A DNA stretch of 64,000 bases from Virgibacillus doumboii (GCF_902806455.1 NZ_CADCWQ010000001.1:1240001-1304000); one strand, 5' to 3'; numbered from the stretch's first letter, positions 27,687 through 36,912 are shown. The notes: generated from the letters alone by a model not told the origin. Made by a program: numbers and translations.

Positions 27687-28847
27687 TTATTTTGTTTGTT
27701 TTTTTGCATACTTTAGCGCGTTCAGCAAAATGTTAGTGTTCTTTTCATTTATTTCGGCTTTTCTTGGTATGGTCGGAACAATATCTTTCTCATCATGCCA
27801 TTTGGCAGGTAAGGTAACCGGTGATTCACCCTGCCATTTTGATTGCCAGGATAACGGCAGATTTCCTTTCTGAGTGTCTCCGGTTTTCATGACACTCCAA
27901 ATTTGTGACCATGCACGCGGTACCACTCTCCACATATCATATCCACCACCGCCAAGTGCAATCCAGCGTCCATTACAATATTTATGGGCCATTTCATGTG
28001 CCAACAATGGAATTTTTTCGTAAATGTCCATCGTTGCACATAGATGTGTCAGTGGGTCATAAGCATGTGCATCCGTACCATTTTGCGTCACAATTACGTC
28101 AGGTTTAAAGTAATCAGCAATCTCTCTGAAAGCAGATTCATAGAGATTGATGAACGACTCATCTTCAGTAAATGCGTCGATAGGGAGGTTAAAGGAGTAT
28201 CCATGGCCTTCCTTAATTCCACGTTCATTAACATTTCCGGTGCCTGGAAATAAGTATCTCCCGGTTTCGTGGATGGAAAGGGTGCATACATTAGGGTCAT
28301 CGTAAAATGCCCATTGAACCCCATCTCCATGATGTGCATCCGTGTCCACGTACATTACTCTTAGATCATATTTTTCCCTGATATACTTGATAGCAACCGC
28401 ACCATCATTATAAATGCAAAAACCGCTTGCTTTCCGTTTGAACCCATGGTGGAGTCCGCCACCAAGATTCAGTGCATGATCTGAATGGCCTTGCAGTACT
28501 GTGTCGACTGAAGTCAGGGTACCGCCAACAAGGTTGCTTGCTGCTTCATGCATTCCATCAAAAACCGGTGTATCCTCTGTTCCCAGTCCGTATTCCATAC
28601 TTTCCTCAGAATGTAAGTGGCCATTACCGGCTTTCTTAACAGCCTGTATATATGCCAAATCATGAAAAAGCGCAAGTTCTTCAATTGTCGCGGTGCGGGG
28701 CTCCACAATATTATCTTTGGTAAGTATGTTTGATTTCTCCAGCAAATCTTTCGCTAATAATACTCTTTTTTGATTAAATGGATGATCCGAATGAAAGTGA
28801 TAGTCTAAAAATGCATTGGAAAAAATAAACGACGCGTTACATGTCAT
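27687..28847 (-). CDS. acuC: AcuC, class I histone-deacetylase-like protein
   Basis: 386 residues of the HDAC family: GGGLHHGFKR, YVDTDAHHGDGVQWAFYD (catalytic His-His and zinc Asp) and QNGTDAHAYDPLTHL, then LGGGGYDMWRVVPRAW. In B. subtilis AcuC deacetylates and so activates acetyl-CoA synthetase AcsA. It is the last gene of acuABC; its ATG overlaps the acuB stop (ATGA-type overlap, 28844-28847). Confidence 0.93.
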   Translation of the reverse strand: MTCNASFIFSNAFLDYHFHSDHPFNQKRVLLAKDLLEKSNILTKDNIVEPRTATIEELALFHDLAYIQAVKKAGNGHLHSEESMEYGLGTEDTPVFDGMHEAASNLVGGTLTSVDTVLQGHSDHALNLGGGLHHGFKRKASGFCIYNDGAVAIKYIREKYDLRVMYVDTDAHHGDGVQWAFYDDPNVCTLSIHETGRYLFPGTGNVNERGIKEGHGYSFNLPIDAFTEDESFINLYESAFREIADYFKPDVIVTQNGTDAHAYDPLTHLCATMDIYEKIPLLAHEMAHKYCNGRWIALGGGGYDMWRVVPRAWSQIWSVMKTGDTQKGNLPLSWQSKWQGESPVTLPAKWHDEKDIVPTIPRKAEINEKNTNILLNALKYAKKQTK

Positions 28848-29494
28848 AGTTTTGGCTCCGCAATGTTATTAGGCCACATTAACTCATAGCCTGCATTACG
28901 CAAATCCTGAATGACAGGCATTGGATTCATGGTCTGTATCCGGAAAACGAGTATTTTAAAATTCGGATCATCATTGTATGGATATACCAATACGGAGGTA
29001 ATATTTGTTTTACGTTCCCCGAAAATAGAAGCTACTTCTGGCAAGATCCCCGGCTTGTGCGGCACTTTTATTTCTATTTGCGAACTTTGGACATTAGTTC
29101 CGGTTAGTTGTATGAATGTATGCAGCATATCTTTCTCGGTAATGATACCAACTATTTTGTTATCGCTTACAACTGGAAGACATGCAAATTCTTCCTCATA
29201 AAAAACCCGGGCAACCTCCTCTACAAAGTCAAGAGGGTGAACTGTTAAGACGGGGTGGCTCATAATTGATTGTATTTCATTTTTTAACTCATTTTGATCT
29301 CGATTTTTATCAAAAACAGATGGTGATGCATCACTGACATCCCGATCAGAGACAATTCCGATTACTTGTTTCTCCTGATCTGTGATAGGAATATGTCTAA
29401 TGTGATGTTCCTGCAGCAGTTGCAATGCTTCAGCAATCGTTGCTGTTGGTGGAAGTGTAACAATATTAGATTTCATGATTTCTTCGACAAGCAA
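28844..29494 (-). CDS. acuB: AcuB, CBS-ACT domain protein
   Basis: 216 residues: two CBS motifs (MLVEEIMKSNIVTLPPTATI and VLTVHPLDFVEEVARVFYEE) in residues 1-135, then an ACT-like domain (IKVPHKPGILPEVASIF, 145-213). CBS pairs bind adenine nucleotides. The role in acetoin/acetate use is suggested by the operon and not proven. TTG start at 29494 with GGAGGGAA upstream; no in-frame ATG fits better. It directly abuts acuA. Confidence 0.9.
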   Translation of the reverse strand: MLVEEIMKSNIVTLPPTATIAEALQLLQEHHIRHIPITDQEKQVIGIVSDRDVSDASPSVFDKNRDQNELKNEIQSIMSHPVLTVHPLDFVEEVARVFYEEEFACLPVVSDNKIVGIITEKDMLHTFIQLTGTNVQSSQIEIKVPHKPGILPEVASIFGERKTNITSVLVYPYNDDPNFKILVFRIQTMNPMPVIQDLRNAGYELMWPNNIAEPKL

Positions 29495-30148
29495 TTATAT
29501 TCCCTCCCTCATATTCCGATAATTGTGGCGCTGTAAAAATCGCAGTTTATCAAATTGTTTTATTGATTCTTCAGGTACGTTTTCCCCTATTCTAACCATA
29601 AGACAGTTAGCGGGATGAGATATAATTTCCGGGTCGTCGGTAGGAGCAGGCAGAAGGCCACCAGAAGCCATCATTTTCTCCATTACTTTCCGGTAATTCC
29701 ATACACTTAATCTCGTTCCATCCAAATCCCAGTGCCAATAATATTCGGTGGAGATTACAATGTAGTTTTCCATAAAGTCATCCATCATGGATAATTCCAG
29801 TAATCCGGATGCAATTTTTGCACCTCGATACTTTGGGATAATTTCAATAGCTCCCAATTCGATCAGGTCTTCCATATTAAATTTGGACCACCGTTCAAGC
29901 GGGTCCGGGTGTAAATACGTTACATACCCGATGATTGTATCGTCTGTCCTGGCAATAATAAGCCTTCCTTCCGGGAAGTCCGCTATACTCAATACAGCTT
30001 CAAACTGTTTTTGTGCAGGACGAAATGCTGTTAACTGTTCATGGAAATGATATTTTTTTAATTCTGTGGATGAAAGTGGTCCCTCGATGATGATTGAACC
30101 ATTTGGAGTTTCGCGTGTCATCGAATGATACGTTTTAACATGATCCAT
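29495..30148 (-). CDS. acuA: AcuA, GNAT protein acetyltransferase
   Basis: 217 residues with a GNAT core (ELGAIEIIPKYRGAKIASGLLEL holds the acetyl-CoA-binding R-x-x-G/A segment). In B. subtilis it acetylates and inactivates AcsA, balanced by AcuC and SrtN. ATG at 30148 follows AAGGCGGTGAAATA. In B. subtilis acsA lies divergently next to acuA; here it does not. A loose cre-like stretch (30198-30213) overlaps the likely promoter. Confidence 0.9.
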   Translation of the reverse strand: MDHVKTYHSMTRETPNGSIIIEGPLSSTELKKYHFHEQLTAFRPAQKQFEAVLSIADFPEGRLIIARTDDTIIGYVTYLHPDPLERWSKFNMEDLIELGAIEIIPKYRGAKIASGLLELSMMDDFMENYIVISTEYYWHWDLDGTRLSVWNYRKVMEKMMASGGLLPAPTDDPEIISHPANCLMVRIGENVPEESIKQFDKLRFLQRHNYRNMREGI

Positions 30149-30309
30149 TATTTCACCGCCTTGTTGAGGAAATGATTCTTATATTAGTCTATTATACAGG
30201 ATAACTGTTTGCATTTTTAGTGAAAAGTGAAAATTATAACCGGACTACCCAAATAAGTGCAGACCTGATCTGTTCTTTGTTGACAGAAGTTTACTATGCT
30301 GCGGAATTC

Positions 30310-30413
30310 GCTCAAGTTGTCACAGAATCGGCTCAAACTGGTTGAAATTGGCTCAAGTTCACATTATTTTCGCTTAAGTTCACAAATTTCTCGCTCAAGT
30401 TCACATTATTTTC
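30310..30413. repeat. Five-unit array, period 20-21 bp; no gene in 30149-30504
   Basis: Five copies of GCTCAAGTTCACATTATTTT-like units start at 30310, 30331, 30351, 30372 and 30393, with spacing 21, 20, 21 and 21. The last three are close to identical; the first two are decayed. It sits between acuA and the PBP terminator. Confidence 0.7.
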
Positions 30414-30466
30414 GGTAAATTATATTGCATAAACATTCCGAGTGTATGTTTTAATCTTAAGAAAAC

Positions 30467-30493
30467 AGGCAGTACTTTTCAAAAGTACTGCCT
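30467..30493 (-). terminator. Terminator of the PBP gene
   Basis: A perfect 13-bp inverted repeat AGGCAGTACTTTT / AAAAGTACTGCCT, 1-nt centre; read on the minus strand it is followed by GTTTTCTT. Confidence 0.85.
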
Positions 30494-30504
30494 GCCATTC
30501 TTCA

Positions 30505-33500
30505 TTAGTTATTAATTTCTATGGAGAAAGTTGCTTTGTCACTCGTTTTACCGTTTTCTTTGGCTGTAATGGTACCACTATAAGTACCTTTAGGCTTATT
30601 TATTTTGAAAATAGCCTGTTTACTTTTTGTAGACTTAGAGTTGCTATAGTTTTCACCACTAAGCGTCACCGTAAAGTTAGTAGCCGAGTTATGGTTCCAT
30701 TTAACAGTTATTGTTTTACTTTTCTTGTCATATGATGTGCTAATCCCCGTCGGTGGTGTTGGCTTTTTGTCCTCATCGTTTTTCTCAGGCTTATCCGGTT
30801 CTTCCTGTTTGTCTGGCTTATCCGGTTTTGAAAAATCACCTACGACAACTTCTTTTGATGCGGAAGATTCCAGTCCGAAGTAGTCAACTGCTTTTACATG
30901 ATATACAGCATTACCACCGGAAATATTGTAACTGGTTTCTGTCGTGTTACCTATCAGCTTAAATGAACCTCCCGGCTTACTTGCCCGGAAAATCCGGTAG
31001 CCGACAACATCTTTACTGCTTGAATCCTTCCAGGACAGTTTACCGTTTCCTGATAAGGAAGCAGGTGCAGCAGGCTTTTTGCCATCATCTTTTATCGTAT
31101 CATTGCTAACATCAGACGGTGGCAAACTGATTTTTTCCCATTTCTCTCGATTTGTTCGTGGGAATAGTACCGAAAGATCACTAAGCTCATCATAACCTTT
31201 CCGTTCTAAAAATTCAGGATTAAACGCTATACCATCACCCTCAGTAAATTCTTCAGGTGTATTTTCTCCAGCCATGACAGATTTTCCATCTACCATTACG
31301 TAGGAGCCCTTTATAAGACTATCATCTTCTTTAGTAGGTACATATTTTGCATTAAATAGATCTGTTTTCACAAGTCCTGCTTTTTTACATAATTCAGATG
31401 GCAGCATTCCGGAAATAGCGCAATAGCTTCTCGAAACGATTCCACCAGGGCGTTCAAAGTTTTTATTCGGTGCAACAAGTTCAGGATTAATGTCTGATGC
31501 CGCATTGATCAGTTGGGCCCATAAATTCTGGGTTCGCTGGCTGTAACTCAGGGTACATGAAGGGCATTGAATACTTTTTCCTATATCGTAACCGATCCAC
31601 ACACCCATCGAGACTTTCGGGTTGACACCGACAAACCACGCGTCTTTGTATTCCTGGGAAGTACCAGTTTTTCCTGCCCAGTCAACTCCTCTGTATTTCA
31701 GCTGCGAATTAACATATGTTGCAGTTCCTCTATCAATAACATCCCGCATGATATCTAATGTCAGATAGGCAGTTTGCGGTGAGTATACTTGTGTTAGTTC
31801 TGTTTCATGTTCATAGATAACATTTCCGTCTTGGTCAGTGATTTTGTCAATCAGGTAAGCATCAGCATTTTGCCCCTGATTGGCAAGTGTTGAGAATACA
31901 TTTACATTTTCCTCAACAGTAACCCCTGTGGTTGTTCCACCGATACCGAGTGAGAGGTTTGCATACTCATTTTTACCTATTGTTGTGATACCCGCTGGTT
32001 CGAGAAATTTTTTCACCGGATTCGAATCCCGGATTTTATCGTAAACTTTAATTGCCGGAATGTTGTAAGAATTATAGAGTGCTTTTCTTGCTGAGACAAT
32101 TCCATGGTACCCGCCTGCGTAATTATGAGGTGTATAAGTACCGCTTGGTGTTGAATAACTCGTTCTAATGTCAGCTATAGGAGTTCCTGGTTGTGCGGCT
32201 CCCATTTCAAATGCCGGTGCATACGTCAGAATCGGCTTCATCGTACTACCGTTAGAACGTTCAGCTTGCATTGCATAGTTAAACTGGTTTTCCGGATTGT
32301 AATCCCGACCGCCTATAAAACTTATAATTCTACCAGTTTTATTTTCTATTAAAATACCACCTGTTTGTATTTTTTGCGTTATTTTCTTTCGTTCACCAGT
32401 CTCTTCATTCGTAACTTTCCCTGTCCAATCGGGTCCGTAATACTTATAATTTTTAACTATTTTTTTAAACGTATCGTGTGTTTTTTTATCAATAGTGGTA
32501 TGAATGTTGTATCCGTTTCTTCGTAATGCACGGTCAGCCAGTATACGATATTCCTCCATCAGCTTTTCATCTTTATTCAAATCTTCCATTGAATACCCAT
32601 CTTCTTTGGCAAGCTGTTTAAGAATAATATCTTTTGCACGTTCTTCAGCCATAAAGGTTAAATAAGGATATTTCTCAACGGGTGATTGTGATTCTTCGGT
32701 GAAGTCAGCTACAATATCATAGTTTAATGCCTTCTCATATTCTTTTTTCGTAATATACTCTGATTCATACATTCTGTTAAGTACCGATTTCATCCGGTTG
32801 ATACCTGGCTGTAACCCTGCCTTGTCCTTTAACCCGCCATTGTTTTTAAAAGGGGTATAATAGGATGGACTTTGAGGCAGTCCGGCAAGATATGCTGCCT
32901 GTGGTAAATTTACTTTTGACGCATCAATACCGAAAATACCTTGTGCTGCTGTTTGGATACCAGCAATATTTCCCCCTGAAGCATCACGGCCATAAGGGAC
33001 AATGTTTAAATATGCTTCAAGAATCTCTTCTTTTTCAAAAAAACGTTCCAGCCGCATTGCTATCAGGATTTCTTTTGCTTTACGTTCAAATGATACTTCG
33101 TTCGTCAGAATCTGATTTTTGACTAGTTGCTGGGTAAGTGTACTTCCTCCCGATTGCACAGGTGAGTTTGTAACCTGTTGGACCATTGCACGGACAATTG
33201 CTTTTGGAACTATTCCTTCATGTGTTTTGAAGTATTCGTCCTCGGTTGCAATTACAGCATTAATCAGCACATCTGAAACATTTTCCAGTTTCACTTCTTC
33301 TCTATGTATATCTGACCGTACATCACCAAAATAGTTATTCCCGGCAAAATACAGTTTTGACGTTTCTTCATAGTTGTAGATATCTTTTTCCATGCTTGCA
33401 TAACTGCGTACAGGTTCATCTTTAACGAGTGACGCAAAATAGCCTGCACCCAGACCACCGGCAAAGAAGAAGCCGATTAAACCAACAACCAGGAAAAATA

Positions 33501-33615
33501 AAATAACATTCCAGGTAACATCATAGGTTATACGTGATGTTTTTTGGACTTTACCAGTTTCCCAGATTGATTTGGCTTTTTGCTTATATTTTTGAAACTG
33601 TTGTTTATAATCCAC
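30505..33615 (-). CDS. Class A penicillin-binding protein (PBP1A type) with Fn3-like C-terminal modules
   Basis: 1036 residues. One membrane segment (35-58). GT51 glycosyltransferase domain with catalytic ATEDEYFKTHEG (122-133) and SGGSTLTQQLVKNQ. Transpeptidase with STMK (457-460), SYN (516-518) and KTG (649-651), all intact. Four extracytoplasmic cysteines (684, 687, 732, 743). Then an Fn3-like module (about 848-925), a Lys/Pro/Glu/Asp linker (928-953) and a second Ig/Fn3-like module (954-1036). It polymerises and cross-links peptidoglycan. GTG at 33615 has AGGAGGT six bases upstream; the open frame beyond to 33741 is not coding-like. It occupies the acsA position of B. subtilis. Confidence 0.93.
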   Translation of the reverse strand: MDYKQQFQKYKQKAKSIWETGKVQKTSRITYDVTWNVILFFLVVGLIGFFFAGGLGAGYFASLVKDEPVRSYASMEKDIYNYEETSKLYFAGNNYFGDVRSDIHREEVKLENVSDVLINAVIATEDEYFKTHEGIVPKAIVRAMVQQVTNSPVQSGGSTLTQQLVKNQILTNEVSFERKAKEILIAMRLERFFEKEEILEAYLNIVPYGRDASGGNIAGIQTAAQGIFGIDASKVNLPQAAYLAGLPQSPSYYTPFKNNGGLKDKAGLQPGINRMKSVLNRMYESEYITKKEYEKALNYDIVADFTEESQSPVEKYPYLTFMAEERAKDIILKQLAKEDGYSMEDLNKDEKLMEEYRILADRALRRNGYNIHTTIDKKTHDTFKKIVKNYKYYGPDWTGKVTNEETGERKKITQKIQTGGILIENKTGRIISFIGGRDYNPENQFNYAMQAERSNGSTMKPILTYAPAFEMGAAQPGTPIADIRTSYSTPSGTYTPHNYAGGYHGIVSARKALYNSYNIPAIKVYDKIRDSNPVKKFLEPAGITTIGKNEYANLSLGIGGTTTGVTVEENVNVFSTLANQGQNADAYLIDKITDQDGNVIYEHETELTQVYSPQTAYLTLDIMRDVIDRGTATYVNSQLKYRGVDWAGKTGTSQEYKDAWFVGVNPKVSMGVWIGYDIGKSIQCPSCTLSYSQRTQNLWAQLINAASDINPELVAPNKNFERPGGIVSRSYCAISGMLPSELCKKAGLVKTDLFNAKYVPTKEDDSLIKGSYVMVDGKSVMAGENTPEEFTEGDGIAFNPEFLERKGYDELSDLSVLFPRTNREKWEKISLPPSDVSNDTIKDDGKKPAAPASLSGNGKLSWKDSSSKDVVGYRIFRASKPGGSFKLIGNTTETSYNISGGNAVYHVKAVDYFGLESSASKEVVVGDFSKPDKPDKQEEPDKPEKNDEDKKPTPPTGISTSYDKKSKTITVKWNHNSATNFTVTLSGENYSNSKSTKSKQAIFKINKPKGTYSGTITAKENGKTSDKATFSIEINN

Positions 33616-33692
33616 TATGATACCTCCTAAATTCCTTGTATCATTATAGCATAGTGGAAAGGTTTGTTGTATAAAAAATCGGATAAAATATA

Positions 33693-33721
33693 TTGCTTTT
33701 CCATTATGAATATGGTATGAA
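33693..33721 (+). promoter_or_regulatory. Candidate promoter of the tyrS T-box transcript
   Basis: TTGCTT (33693-33698), 17-bp spacer, TATGAA (33716-33721), placed just ahead of the T-box leader and divergent from the PBP promoter. Confidence 0.45.
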
Positions 33722-33727
33722 TAGATA

Positions 33728-33985
33728 ATAATTAATAACAATAAGCAATGAATGGTCGCAGTAGTTATGCAAATCCCTATTCACAGAGAGCCGGCGGTGG
33801 CTGCAAGCCGGTATATATTTGCAGACGAATTACAATCTGGAGCTTTCTTCTTTTTTAATAAAGAAGACGGTGGTGTCATCGTTAACAACCCCAAAGTGGC
33901 ATAAATTTATGCAACAAGGGTGGTACCGCGAGAACTAACTCGTCCCTTTTAATCGTTTAAGGGATGGGTTTTTTTATTTTTAAAG
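33728..33985 (+). ncRNA. Tyrosine-specific T-box riboswitch with leader terminator
   Basis: The T-box consensus AGGGTGGTACCGCG is at 33917-33930; the variable base is T, which pairs with the A73 discriminator of tRNA-Tyr. GGCGGTGGCTGCAAGCC (about 33793-33809) fits the Stem I distal region. TAC at 33831-33833 within GAATTACAATCTGG is the likely specifier codon (Tyr). A terminator hairpin CTCGTCCCTT / AAGGGATGGG (about 33940-33969) with TTTTTTTATTTTT follows. Uncharged tRNA-Tyr would favour read-through into tyrS. Confidence 0.93.
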
Positions 33986-34011
33986 GGGTGGAGGCGGATG
34001 GATGACAATGA

Positions 34012-34189
34012 GCGGACATCTATTCCGTTATTTTCGTAAAAAGACGGGTTTTGAAGATGTTCGCGGACATCAGTTCCGCTATCTGCTGAAAATGTATGAA
34101 TAAAGCTCCTTATTTGCCACATAGCGGATTAAATGTCCGTAAACAGCTCAAAATTGATGTTTTTGACTCAAATAACGGAACAAATGACC
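34012..34189. repeat. CCGTTATT repeat element B, inside the tyrS leader
   Basis: Units: 34012-34032 (GCGGACATCTATTCCGTTAT), 34062-34082 (CGCGGACATCAGTTCCGCTA), 34122-34139 (TAGCGGATTAAATGTCCG) and 34171-34189 (AATAACGGAACAAATGACC). The layout matches elements A and C. It lies after the T-box terminator and before the tyrS start, so every tyrS mRNA carries it. Confidence 0.7.
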
Positions 34190-34251
34190 ACCTGGTGTGC
34201 AGTGCATTTCCTTTCACTAAAATTTATTATAAGAGAATGGAGAGTGTCCCA

Positions 34252-35526
34252 ATGGATATATTAAAGGATTTGGAAAAACGTAATTTGATTCACCAGACAA
34301 CTGATGATGAGGGGTTAGCAAAGCATTTAAATGAAAAACAGGTAACGGTGTACTGTGGGTTTGATCCTACTGCTGACAGCTTGCACCTTGGTCATCTGGT
34401 ACCAATTACCATGTTAAAAAGATTCCAGAAAGCAGGGCACCGTCCGATAGCCTTAATCGGCGGTGGAACAGGGATGATTGGTGACCCAAGCGGACGATCC
34501 ACTGAACGTTCGTTAAATGAGGCTGATGTGGTACATGGATACAGCGATAAAATTAAACAACAACTCGCTGAATTACTGGATTTTGATAGTGGTTCGAACG
34601 CCGCCGTAGCCCGTAATAACCACGACTGGCTGGGCAGCATGACAGTCATTGACTTTCTTCGGGATGCAGGAAAGCATTTCGGTATTAATTACATGCTTGG
34701 TAAAGAATCTGTTTCAGCACGAATTGAACAGGGGATTTCATTTACCGAATTCAGTTACATGATTTTGCAGTCACTCGACTTTATGAAATTATATGAAGAG
34801 GAAAATTGCACATTGCAAATTGGCGGGAGTGACCAGTGGGGAAATATAACAGCAGGAATGGAATTAATCCGCCGTTCCAGAGAAGACCTGGAAGAAGAGA
34901 TTGATGTGTTCGGTTTAACTGTACCTTTGATTACAAAAGCAGACGGAACAAAATTCGGGAAAACGGCTGGCGGGGCAGTATGGCTCGATCCCGAAAAAAC
35001 AACACCATACGAATTTTATCAGTTTTGGATTAATACGGATGACCGGGATGTCATGAAATTTTTGTACTACTTTACGTTCCTTGAGCATGATGAACTTGAT
35101 CAGCTGCAGCAGGAGATTGAAAACCATCCTGAGAACCGTGTGGCTCAAAAACGATTGGCAGAAGAGATGACGAGGGAAGTTCACGATCAGGAAGCGTTGG
35201 AACAGGCCCAGAAGATATCTGCATCATTATTTAGCGGTGATTTAAAAGATTTATCTGCCAGTGACATTGGGCAAGGGTTTAAGGACGTGCCGACATATGA
35301 GACATCTGAACCAGAAACAGGACTAGTTGATTTATTGGTAAACGCATCGATTTCATCTTCCAAACGACAGGCAAGGGAAGATATTAAGAACGGTGCAATC
35401 TATATAAATGGCGAGCGTCAACAGGACCTGCAATATCTGGTGAATGGGGAAGACCGGATTGAGGATAAGTTCACGATTATCAGACGCGGGAAGAAAAAAT
35501 ACTATTTGATCAGCTACAAGAACTAA
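34252..35526 (+). CDS. tyrS: Tyrosyl-tRNA synthetase TyrS
   Basis: 424 residues: class I Rossmann domain with HLGHLVP (HIGH-like, after GFDPTADSL), KFGKTAGGAVW (KMSKS-like) and a C-terminal S4 domain (SSKRQAREDIKNGAIYINGE). It charges tRNA-Tyr. An open frame extends upstream to 34096, but that part translates repeat element B; ATG at 34252 with GGAGAG upstream gives MDILKDLEKRNLIHQTTD, the family start. Expression should be controlled by the T-box leader. Confidence 0.95.
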   Translation: MDILKDLEKRNLIHQTTDDEGLAKHLNEKQVTVYCGFDPTADSLHLGHLVPITMLKRFQKAGHRPIALIGGGTGMIGDPSGRSTERSLNEADVVHGYSDKIKQQLAELLDFDSGSNAAVARNNHDWLGSMTVIDFLRDAGKHFGINYMLGKESVSARIEQGISFTEFSYMILQSLDFMKLYEEENCTLQIGGSDQWGNITAGMELIRRSREDLEEEIDVFGLTVPLITKADGTKFGKTAGGAVWLDPEKTTPYEFYQFWINTDDRDVMKFLYYFTFLEHDELDQLQQEIENHPENRVAQKRLAEEMTREVHDQEALEQAQKISASLFSGDLKDLSASDIGQGFKDVPTYETSEPETGLVDLLVNASISSSKRQAREDIKNGAIYINGERQQDLQYLVNGEDRIEDKFTIIRRGKKKYYLISYKN

Positions 35527-35530
35527 ATGT

Positions 35531-35565
35531 AATGGAGCCATTATTTGTTAGATAATGGCTCCATT
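35531..35565. terminator. Bidirectional terminator after tyrS
   Basis: A perfect 14-bp stem AATGGAGCCATTAT / ATAATGGCTCCATT with a 7-nt loop between convergent genes. Confidence 0.85.
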
Positions 35566-35569
35566 CATA

Positions 35570-36112
35570 TTAATTCACTTCAATCGAAAATTCTTCATCA
35601 TTAATTGTCAACTCGATAACTCCTGATTCCTCAAAGGTATAGGGTTCAAGCTGATAGATTTCTTTGATGCCATATTCATCTTTCAAATTTTTGGATATAC
35701 CATCTACAGGAGATACGGTTGGAGTCCATGTCTCTTCTTTTGCGGATGGATATTCTATCGTAATGCTGGTATTGCCGGAAAGATTCAGATTTGCCCAGGA
35801 TACTAAATAAACGGTATTTTCCTCGCCTTTCGTGACCAGACCATCTGCATAATAGCCGATTTCGCCAATGTCTCCAAATACCGTGTGATTGCTACCGTCC
35901 ACCTGGATATCGAGGTATGGCGGCTGATAAGTCAATTCATAATAAATACCATATCCTATGCACAAAACAGCAGCGGTGGAAAGACCGATGATGAATTTTG
36001 GAAAAGTACCTTTCTTAAAGCCACCCATAAACTCTGAAAAGGGAGCAAATTTGTCAATTACCAGCAGTAGTACAGTAACCACTGCGATGCCAATGCCGAT
36101 TGCAATATACAT
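35570..36112 (-). CDS. Uncharacterised membrane protein with extracytoplasmic domain
   Basis: 180 residues: two membrane segments (about 2-20 and 38-60, FIIGLSTAAVLCIGYGIYY) with a short loop FAPFSEFMGGFKKGTF, then an extracytoplasmic beta-rich domain of about 115 residues (VYLVSWANLNLSGNTSITIEY). I do not recognise the family. It sits between tyrS and rpsD, where B. subtilis has no equivalent that I recall. ATG at 36112 with GGAGAGATTTAAAAC upstream on the minus strand. Confidence 0.7.
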   Translation of the reverse strand: MYIAIGIGIAVVTVLLLVIDKFAPFSEFMGGFKKGTFPKFIIGLSTAAVLCIGYGIYYELTYQPPYLDIQVDGSNHTVFGDIGEIGYYADGLVTKGEENTVYLVSWANLNLSGNTSITIEYPSAKEETWTPTVSPVDGISKNLKDEYGIKEIYQLEPYTFEESGVIELTINDEEFSIEVN

Positions 36113-36234
36113 GTTTTAAATCTCTCCTTACCCAATATAACCCGCTTTTTTCCATTATATTAAATATACGGGTGAAAGGCATAAGAAGTTTCATAATTAT
36201 CAAAATTATCATTATGTATCTTAAATAAAACAAA

Positions 36235-36275
36235 AAACACTCAAATCCTTTATAATATCAAGGATTTGAGTGTTT
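36235..36275. terminator. Terminator of rpsD (bidirectional)
   Basis: A perfect 16-bp stem AAACACTCAAATCCTT / AAGGATTTGAGTGTTT, with a run of Ts on the minus strand (TTTTTTG). Confidence 0.88.
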
Positions 36276-36296
36276 GCATTCTTTGAATACTTAATT

Positions 36297-36899
36297 TTAA
36301 CGTGAGTAGTACTCAACGATAAGCGCTTCATTAATTTCAGCTGGAAGTTCAGAACGTTCCGGATAGCGTGAATAGCTTCCTTCCATTTTGTCTTCATCAA
36401 ATGTAAGGTACTCCGGTACGAAGTTGTTTACTTCGATAGCTTCCTTCACGATGTCAAGGTTTTGTGATCTTTCACGAAGACCAACAACCTGACCTGGCTT
36501 CAAACGGTAAGATGGAATGTCAACGCGTTTGCCGTCAACAGTTACATGACCATGGTTTACCAACTGACGGGATTGTCTGCGGGTACGTGCAAGTCCCAGG
36601 CGATAAACAAGGTTATCCAGGCGGGATTCAAGCAAGATCATGAAGTTTTCACCATGAATACCTTTCATTTTACCTGCTTCATCAAACATGCTGCGGAATT
36701 GACGCTCGTTCAATCCGTACATGAAGCGAAGTTTTTGTTTCTCCTGTTGTTGTAAACCGTATTCGGACATTTTCTTCCGTTGGTTTGGCCCATGTTGTCC
36801 AGGAGCGTAAGGGCGTTTATCAAGTTCTTTACCTGTTCCGGTTAATGAAATGCCGAGACGACGTGACTTTTTCCATACTGGTCCAGTATATCGTGCCAT
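36297..36899 (-). CDS. rpsD: 30S ribosomal protein S4
   Basis: 200 residues starting [20 protein letters not shown], with [22 protein letters not shown] and the S4 domain [20 protein letters not shown]. It is a primary 16S rRNA-binding protein. ATG at 36899 follows AAAGGAGGAAATGTCTA. It stands alone outside the large ribosomal operons, as in B. subtilis, where S4 represses its own synthesis through the leader RNA. Confidence 0.97.
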   Translation of the reverse strand: MARYTGPVWKKSRRLGISLTGTGKELDKRPYAPGQHGPNQRKKMSEYGLQQQEKQKLRFMYGLNERQFRSMFDEAGKMKGIHGENFMILLESRLDNLVYRLGLARTRRQSRQLVNHGHVTVDGKRVDIPSYRLKPGQVVGLRERSQNLDIVKEAIEVNNFVPEYLTFDEDKMEGSYSRYPERSELPAEINEALIVEYYSR

Positions 36900-36912
36900 T
36901 AGACATTTCCTC

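Noticed and set aside
27462-27873. Open frames over R2 and the 3' end of acuC
   Set aside because: They arise from the repeat and from the antisense of acuC.
30310-30413. CRISPR array in the acuA-PBP interval
   Set aside because: The period is only 20-21 bp, with no constant repeat plus variable spacers and no cas genes; it is a simple direct-repeat array.
33616-33741. N-terminal extension of the PBP
   Set aside because: It runs through the promoter region; GTG at 33615 has a good AGGAGGT.
34096-34251. N-terminal extension of tyrS
   Set aside because: This segment translates repeat element B; family comparison and the Shine-Dalgarno place the start at 34252.
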